Source of the DNA: Nymphaea colorata
Taxonomy: Eukaryota; Streptophyta; Magnoliopsida; Nymphaeales; Nymphaeaceae
DNA length: 64,000 nt
Reading direction: 5' to 3'
Assembly: GCF_008831285.2 (NCBI RefSeq)
Contig: NC_045138.2
Location: 14,458,571-14,522,570 of the forward strand
Under the pieces are notes generated by a model. It saw only the letters and a program-made list of their open reading frames with translations, did not search any database and was not told the origin of the DNA. The position numbers were made by a program, and so were the translations under genes. The stretch's first letter is position 1; the number at the start of each line of letters is the position of its first letter. Shown here piece after piece: positions 58,079 through 64,000 of this stretch.

Positions 58079-60328
58079 TCATTTGATTTCAGCCCACCTA
58101 CGGAATGCACGAACGTGCTCCAGCCTTTTACGCTGCACCTCGTTCTTGGCATCTGAAATTTTCAAGCCTCTGTAAAGAGTTAAATGAAGTTTGAGAAACT
58201 CTCTCCTGTACTTGAGTTTATCAATGAACATACCATGCTCACTCATCAAGCCAATAATTTCCATGGCTCTCTCAAAATAACCACCCCTGAGAAAATTCAA
58301 TAGTAAACTGTCAAGCAAGTCTCTGTTTCTTTTCAAAACTCCACTAACCATGCACTCCTTGATCTCCCCCCATATCATGGTGACCTCTCTGTACATACCT
58401 AGAGAAAAATAAGTATTCACAAGATAGCCAAAAGTTTGAACTGTCGGTTGCAGACTCATACTCTTCATCTTCCTAAATGATTTTTGGGCGTCCTCAATCA
58501 TTTTAGCCGTACAGAAAAAGCAGATGGCAGCATTTATTTCAAGAACCAACAAGTGTGTTGAATCTTCATTTCCAAATTCATGTGCCAAATGTTCTGCTAA
58601 CTCAGACTTTTCAGCCCAGCCAAAGGCCCTTGTAGCTGTTCCACAAGCATCTGATAAAATTTGTTCATTCGACATTCCTCTTAGCAGGCCAACCTTTCTC
58701 ATTTGTGTAATTAGTACAACGGCCTCCTTGAACTGATTTTTTTTGCAATAAGCTACGAGAAGAGATGAGTATGAATCTTCCTTAATGTGAACTCCTTCGG
58801 CAATTAGATCTTCAATGATGTCATGTGCAGTCTCCAACCAACCCAAGTGAACACAGGCCCATATAGCTTCAGTCACCATCCTGCCTACTTCTGCCTCATC
58901 CATCTCCTTCTGTATCGAGGAAAAAAGTTTGGCTAGTTTCTCAGTCTTACGAACCCTCGTGCAGCCAATGATTAACTTTGCAAGAGCTTTATGACTTGGT
59001 ACAAGCTTTCCTTTGTTCAAGATTACAAGGTCCGGATGTCCTTCAATTTCGATTACAAAATTGTTCTGCAAAAGCCTTGGTTCAATCTTTAGGGCTAAAC
59101 TTGTTCGCAATCTTCGTGATCCAATATTGACAACGCTGCTGTTAAACTTTTCTTTCACTTCCCCTTTTTTCTCATTAGAGAAAGCACATCCTTGTTGCCG
59201 CTTGTAGAGGTTAACTACCAACGCTAAAGAGGCATCAATATCCCTGAACTTGAAGTGCAAACTCAGAAAGCTGTTATACAATAACTGGTAATGATGAAGT
59301 GAGTATGCAGAAACCTCACTAACATGTGCTTCAAGTTTCTTCAGTTCATCTCTCTGACCATTTCTCTCATGAACTAAGCTCATGATAGCAATTGAGGTCA
59401 AGTCCGCCCCAACTCCTGTTTGTGCCATTAGTTCAATTATTTCTTGGGCCTTTAGTACAGATCCAGCTTTTAAGCATGCATTCAATACAAGGTTAAAGAC
59501 TCCAGTGTTAGGAGTCACTGACTTAAGAAATGAACTTTGGCCTTTGTTTAAGTTCCTTTTGTGTTTCAAGAAGCATTCACTGATCTCAACCAACAACTCT
59601 GATGCAAGATAAGTTCCAATCTTTGATTTTACCAAGTGCAAGAAAACTGCAGTCCATATGCCGACTGGTGGAAAAGCACCTTTCTCCAGCAAAAGTCTCA
59701 AGATGGAAGACGCAGGAATAGGCATTTCTGCTCTTGAAAGGGTGAGAGACAACATAATCAGTGAGTCATAACAGAGCATTTCTGGTTTCTCCTCCTTGAT
59801 TACTAGCACTAAATCATACGCTTTACGAAGCCAGGCAGGTTCCGATGAATATGACAGCTCAGCTAACAATTTTTGCAGCAAACATTTAGTTGGATAACCA
59901 TATAATCTTTTGAAGTCGGTAAATGATTCCCATGCGTCGATTATCCTATGGTCCTTCAGAGCAGTTTCAAGGTTGTTCAATAGCATTGAATAAGTTGAAC
60001 CTGCCCAAGAAATTGGAGACTTGGTGACAGCAGAGGAATCCCCAAGAGATGCATCAGAATGTTGCAGATGGTGGGTATGTAATCCTCTAACTGCTCCAAA
60101 AACCTCCAAGGACTGAGGCCGAATTTCAGCAACCTGACCTTGTTCATTTGAAGGCTCCAAGGGACCAGACTGGCTGGAACCCATGCATCTCCTAACCCAA
60201 ACCTTAATAACTGACGGAGTGAAGCAAGTGAAACCTAAACATCCCCCAGTACATTGTGCAAGGGTATCAAAAGATGTAGAGAGCAAATGGCGACAAAAGC
60301 CACCGGCAGGAATTATGCACTTTACCAT
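58079..60328 (-). CDS. P-class PPR protein, At4g17616-like
   Basis: A 749-codon uninterrupted frame. It matches what I remember of the Arabidopsis At4g17616 group along its length: AWESFTDFKRLYGYP (about 116-130), LSLTLSRAEMPIPASSILRL, SIAIMSLVHERNGQRDELKK, GWLETAHDIIEDLIAEGV, YFSLGMYREVTMIWGEIKEC, LLNFLRGGYFERAMEIIG, and the C-terminal LKLHLTLYRGLKISDAKNEV ending RRWAEIK. Degenerate 35-residue helical-hairpin repeats occur around 280-340, 480-560 and 610-700. No E, E+ or DYW domain follows, so it is a P-class PPR, a type that binds organellar RNA for processing, stability or translation. The N-terminus is basic and free of acidic residues for the first 20 residues, consistent with organelle import; which organelle is not clear. 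The specific RNA target is unknown. The start at the first ATG of the frame is supported by its good context (CATCATGGT). An overlapping upstream ORF is described separately. Confidence 0.93.
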   Translation of the reverse strand: MVKCIIPAGGFCRHLLSTSFDTLAQCTGGCLGFTCFTPSVIKVWVRRCMGSSQSGPLEPSNEQGQVAEIRPQSLEVFGAVRGLHTHHLQHSDASLGDSSAVTKSPISWAGSTYSMLLNNLETALKDHRIIDAWESFTDFKRLYGYPTKCLLQKLLAELSYSSEPAWLRKAYDLVLVIKEEKPEMLCYDSLIMLSLTLSRAEMPIPASSILRLLLEKGAFPPVGIWTAVFLHLVKSKIGTYLASELLVEISECFLKHKRNLNKGQSSFLKSVTPNTGVFNLVLNACLKAGSVLKAQEIIELMAQTGVGADLTSIAIMSLVHERNGQRDELKKLEAHVSEVSAYSLHHYQLLYNSFLSLHFKFRDIDASLALVVNLYKRQQGCAFSNEKKGEVKEKFNSSVVNIGSRRLRTSLALKIEPRLLQNNFVIEIEGHPDLVILNKGKLVPSHKALAKLIIGCTRVRKTEKLAKLFSSIQKEMDEAEVGRMVTEAIWACVHLGWLETAHDIIEDLIAEGVHIKEDSYSSLLVAYCKKNQFKEAVVLITQMRKVGLLRGMSNEQILSDACGTATRAFGWAEKSELAEHLAHEFGNEDSTHLLVLEINAAICFFCTAKMIEDAQKSFRKMKSMSLQPTVQTFGYLVNTYFSLGMYREVTMIWGEIKECMVSGVLKRNRDLLDSLLLNFLRGGYFERAMEIIGLMSEHGMFIDKLKYRREFLKLHLTLYRGLKISDAKNEVQRKRLEHVRAFRRWAEIK

Positions 60329-60378
60329 GATGGCGATAGATTATCCAACATCATGGAGTCAGGCACGCTTGCTGGCAT
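60322..60378 (-). promoter_or_regulatory. Upstream ORF overlapping the PPR start codon
   Basis: Reading towards the PPR gene, ATGCCAGCAAGC opens an 18-codon frame (MPASVPDSMMLDNLSPSW) whose stop TAA lies inside the first codons of the PPR frame (ATGGTAA). The two frames overlap by a few bases. Coordinates are good to about one base. An upstream frame that ends past the main ATG normally lowers initiation at the main start, so translation may be restrained. Confidence 0.5.
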
Positions 60379-61416
60379 AATTAACCTGCCACTAACCTTT
60401 CCTGCATAAAAAATCGTTGCACATCAGATTAGAGAATTCACATAAATCTTTTACACTTATAACTTTGCTACTAGTAGTGAAAAATATGATTAAGCTGAAA
60501 ATCCTGTTCTAATTTTCCTTCCAAAGGGGAAAAAGAAGAAGCTCCTAGAAGTTATCTTTTGGAAATAGGAAGAATTAACAGTGACAATTTTCTATTCTCT
60601 TTCAGACATTTTCACGAATAGTTGGTGGGCGGTTAAACCTCGCACAATGAAACCACCATCAGAAAGAAATATACAATTACAAATAGGTTGGCGTGGTAAA
60701 GCGCTTGAGATCAGAACGTAAAATAATCGCCAGCAATTGGCCGCTTTGGCAAGAACACATTCAAAACCAAAAGAAAAAGGAAACCTCAAGTGAAGCCATT
60801 TGTTAAACTTCAGAGGATGCTGATCCTACACGTTTATTGCTTTTCCTATTAAACTTCAGCTTTAGGTGAATTTCGGTGAACTGGATGAAAACATTCATTT
60901 TCCTTGAAAACAGAATGGCTCATGACCTAACACAAACATACACATAAGAGCTCAAAAAATAACCATAAGCATCATGAAGGCAAGAGAATGTGTCAATGCA
61001 TCAAAATCCAAGAAATCACTTCCTTTTATTCGAAGAGACAATACCTGAAGCGTTAAGGAATAGACAGAGACATCCCACACCCTGAAAGTTTTATGTGCTA
61101 CTCTTTCCTTTGATCCCACCTTCCACACCCTGAACTGGCTGCAAGGCAGATAATTGTAGCTGAGGCATCATGTCAGAATTGCTTTCCTGGAACTGAAGCT
61201 TCAATAATTAAGAAGAAAGGGGAATTGAATCGTCTTGGACAACAAAAAGGCTCTAGGCCATTCCTTACAGTCGGCCACAGTGAGATGTTAACGCATGTTA
61301 CACAACTCCACTGAAAAGAAAACTCCCTACCATGAATTTATACATTGGCAATTCTCTGTGCACCCAACTTTTTATTTTGTAGAAAAGAGTGCTTTTGAAC
61401 TTGTTAAATCCTGATA
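60379..61416 (-). other. Probable spliced 5' leader and promoter-proximal region of the PPR gene
   Basis: Immediately upstream of the uORF, on the minus strand, TTTTTTATGCAGGAAAGG (about 60400-60417) is a good 3' splice site, which suggests a 5'-UTR intron. No other coding region is recognised between here and 61416. Confidence 0.35.
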
Positions 61417-61700
61417 TCATTCATCACTCATCAGCTCCGTTATCAGTTCAGCAGCACAATCATTCGCGATGTTGTGTGATAGCGAAGAACGTTCGAAGCC
61501 ATCCACCGGTGGGGAGCCGGAACTTTCGAAGTGCCACGGGGAACTTTTGTGCTGCTCGCTGCTCGCCGGTGGAACGGAAAAGGGACCGCGGCTGGGCCAG
61601 GCCGAGGCGGCGAGAGGCTGTTCGTTGGGAACACCTGTTCGGCTACCGCCTACGGACAAAAAGCTACCCAATACCCACAGGCCACAGACCACGGATAAAA
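61417..61700 (-). other. GC- and CpG-rich block, possible first exon/promoter of the PPR gene
   Basis: Clearly richer in G+C and CpG than its surroundings, with CCACCGGTGG and GCTCGCTGCTCGCC. On the minus strand it contains an open frame of 91 codons without a recognisable domain. Its position and composition fit a transcription-start region for the minus-strand PPR gene, but a fragment of another gene is equally possible. Confidence 0.3.
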
Positions 61701-61724
61701 AACGAGTCGCGTCTATCTGGAAAA

Positions 61725-62066
61725 AAAAATGTAATATTCAATTAAGAAATAGAATTTCAGATTTAACAAATGGCATCGGATTGATTTGGAATATACCATA
61801 ATCTCATCTGATTTAGATACTGATTTAGATCAGACTGTTGTTAGATAAATATTGTATATCAAATTCAGTCAAAATTCAGATTTGGATTTTAGATATGAAT
61901 GTAAAAAGTCAAAGTTAGATCAAGTTTGCATTCTAAAATCAGATTTCATACTCATATACGACTTTTTTTTATTTGCACTCGAATTCCAATTTGAATTCGA
62001 ATATGTGAATATATGAAGAAGTTGAATATAGTTAAAGGTATATCTGCCGATCTGTTCACACCCTTT
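61725..62066. mobile_element. Degenerate hAT-MITE copy
   Basis: Follows the internal order of the 42531 element: ATTAAGAAATAGAATTTCAG, AACAAATGGCATCGGATTG, GATTTGGATTTTAGATATG, GAATTCGAATATGTGAATAT, then CGATCTGTTCACACCCTT in place of the TIR-proximal CGGTTGACATCCCTA. The left end is missing. Confidence 0.55.
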
Positions 62067-62197
62067 GTCTAATCTTAATCTTGGATGGATCACTTTAGAT
62101 TGATGAATTGTGTTTTTCTTCTTGGTGCCAAATTAATTTTCTCAATCAAGCTTTGCCTAAAAGCCTCAGGATGCATGCCTTCACCATCCCGACCGAC

Positions 62198-62321
62198 CAT
62201 TTGTTTCACATTATGGGTCGAGCCCACCCGACCAACAAATTTGACCAAGATGTGGTCCGCATTTGTTTCAGACTATGGGTCGAGCCCACCGGACCAACAA
62301 ATTTGACCAAGATGTGGCCCA
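62198..62321. repeat. 62-bp tandem duplication
   Basis: CATTTGTTTCACATTATGGG at 62198 recurs as CATTTGTTTCAGACTATGGG from 62260. Both units run through GGTCGAGCCCACC and ACCAACAAATTTGACCAAGA to TGTGG. The copies differ at about five positions. Confidence 0.92.
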
Positions 62322-62390
62322 GGTTCTATTCAAATCAAAAAGTTGGAGCGAAGAAAAGGAGGATTAAGAACATGGACGTAAATATCGAAT

Positions 62391-62504
62391 CCATTTAAGA
62401 TAGTCAAATTCAGATCTGATTCCTACTCGGTTAGCCCAATTTGAATAACTTGGATCTGATAAAACTATGACCTGATTACATAATCCGAATCATTTACATC
62501 CCTA
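62391..62504. mobile_element. Terminal fragment of a hAT-MITE relative
   Basis: Contains AAATTCAGATCTGATTCC and ends ATAATCCGAATCATTTACATCCCTA, matching the right terminus of the 42531 element with changes. No left terminus. Confidence 0.45.
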
Positions 62505-64000
62505 GTTAAAAACTATGATCTATTTCGCTTTCTCATGCACGTCCAAATTGGAAGATGAAAACTTTTGAAAAGCGGGCTTGTTTACTTTTAGAATCTTGCC
62601 AACCGATGGGAAGAATTGAGAGCAGATAATTGAAATGAGGTATTGATATTGATGTCATTGATGGGGATGGGCAGATCTACAAGGATCTAATCTAATCCAA
62701 ACTCACTGTTGGTGATTGATCCCTTTGCCTACTTAAATAATTGGTCCAAATAGTTAGGAGAATGTCAAGCTATTTATTCATGAGATTCATGCTTATGTTT
62801 AGTCGATGTAGCCGATTGGTTTCTTGGTCTATACTTTTTTTTTCTAGATACAAACTGTAGGATGAAATACTCTTCTTCTTGATCGAGACATTCAAAGAAG
62901 TTACATACGAGTACTGTGCATGTAAATATATTTATATTTATATATATTTATGAATGAGAAAATTATATTTTGGATAATTAATATTAAAAAGCAACATACA
63001 AAGCATTAAATCATCATGGAAAATGTAAAAAATAACATGTTCTTTTATCGTCGCATCCAATTGTGTCGCTATATCCGGTGTCCGGACAAGATTTGAACGG
63101 CAAAGATTATTGAACACATTGAGGGCTCAAGTTCGGACCCACATTGAACACACTGAAAGCTTCATCCACTTAATCTGGAAAACAATGAATTTGAATTTTT
63201 TTTTTGTTTTTGGATTTGCCATAATATTTTACTAATCAATTTCTGAGAATGAGCTGTATTTCTTTTTCACTAAAAAAAAATCCAAAATCCCTCTAGTCAG
63301 AAAGCACCAACTAGCCAGGATTTCCTTTACATACAAACTAATGATGTAATCCTCTACCTAAAAATGAATGTTGGGCCCCTAAACACTCGTTCACTTGGCT
63401 CAAATAAAGCACTCAAACCGTCACAAAAAAACTTAGTTTCTAGTAAAATAATTTAATCTACCGACCATCAATTCCAAGAACATCAGATGTGGAGATCGAA
63501 TTGCAACTAAGTTAGATTATTTTTTCAAGAGTCTAAAACACCTTTCAAAGAAGATAAAGGAGTTTTGTTTAAAGAATTGATCATTTATTTCCTCTTCTCT
63601 TTCTTTTGATAGGTATTTTGGGCTTGTCCTCTATTATTTACAACTTAATTTTCAATGTTTGGCGTCATCGAAATCGACTGCTCGAATGATCCTTTATCAA
63701 AGCTTACCTATATGTGGGAGATCGATAGCTACTTTTTTTCCGGTAAACAACAAACAACAATCTCCTTCCGGTAACCCCACAATCGGCCACAATTTTTGGA
63801 CGGCCAAAGAAAAACAGATGGCGACATGCCTTGCTTAAAGCTAACTGAGTGTGAAACAGTAGACTCTCATGCATGGACGCCTTCTTTCCATTCGAGATGT
63901 GACAGTGAGTGCCAACAGGAGCTTTCTCGGCTAAACTAAGAGGTGGGGTTTAAGACTTGAAGCCCCAAGAAGATTAACAATCTTATCATCAAAAATGCAT
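62505..64000. other. AT-rich spacer to window end, no gene recognised
   Basis: No coding frame, repeat family or RNA gene that I can support. A stretch with CCGGTGTCCGGAC (63077-63089) is a short palindrome-like motif only. Confidence 0.6.

Overview
The window is nuclear DNA of a flowering plant. The support is a spliced cytochrome P450 gene of plant type, a plant P-class PPR gene, a small secreted LysM gene, relics of RPAP1/MINIYO and Tubby-like genes, a piece of plastid trnL(UAA), and many plant-type transposon remnants in AT-rich spacer. The lineage cannot be fixed from what I can see. No CRISPR array, bacterial operon or complete autonomous transposon is present.

Region 1 (1-21,513) is a tandem satellite that continues beyond the left edge. 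The basic monomer is 62 bp. At intervals a special pair of shortened monomers (57 + 55 bp, recognised by the 'aatccatgtcat...acaagcttgaaatc' type of sequence) interrupts the 62-mers. Distances between successive pairs fall on 112 + 62n bp. These modules form higher-order blocks: long blocks of about 2.69-3.11 kb alternate with short ones of about 1.46-1.48 kb, giving a unit of about 4.15-4.6 kb. The homogenised core (about 1.3-14.2 kb) is flanked by older variants. A probable solo LTR (20,394-21,326) sits in the right margin.

Region 2 (21.5-39.7 kb) is repeat-rich and gene-poor. It holds direct repeats, a GAGTCGAG-rich hAT-like terminus, a decayed RPAP1/MINIYO copy (24.0-26.75 kb) with an in-frame stop and lost sequence, a large nested inverted repeat (27,407-28,461), an old segmental duplication (28.5-30.7 versus 33.4-35.3 kb), and a Tubby-domain fragment (31.48-31.74 kb).

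Region 3 (39.7-48.4 kb) starts with an intact LysM gene. It also holds a well-delimited 438-bp hAT-type MITE with 8-bp target duplications and a nuclear copy of plastid trnL(UAA).

Region 4 (48.4-55.5 kb) is a P450 locus: an intact two-exon, 506-residue CYP76-like gene and, 3 kb downstream, a wrecked paralogue on the same strand that has lost its N-terminus, K-helix and heme-binding region. An LTR-like block and a MITE fragment lie where its 5' end should be.

Region 5 (55.5-64 kb) contains one intact minus-strand gene, a 749-residue PPR protein that I recognise as the Arabidopsis At4g17616 orthologue group, with a probable spliced 5' leader and an overlapping upstream ORF. The rest is spacer with degenerate MITE copies and a 62-bp tandem duplication.

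The three intact genes (LysM, CYP76-like, PPR) share no evident pathway. The most unusual feature is the satellite's quantised, dyad-containing higher-order architecture, followed by the nested hairpin locus.
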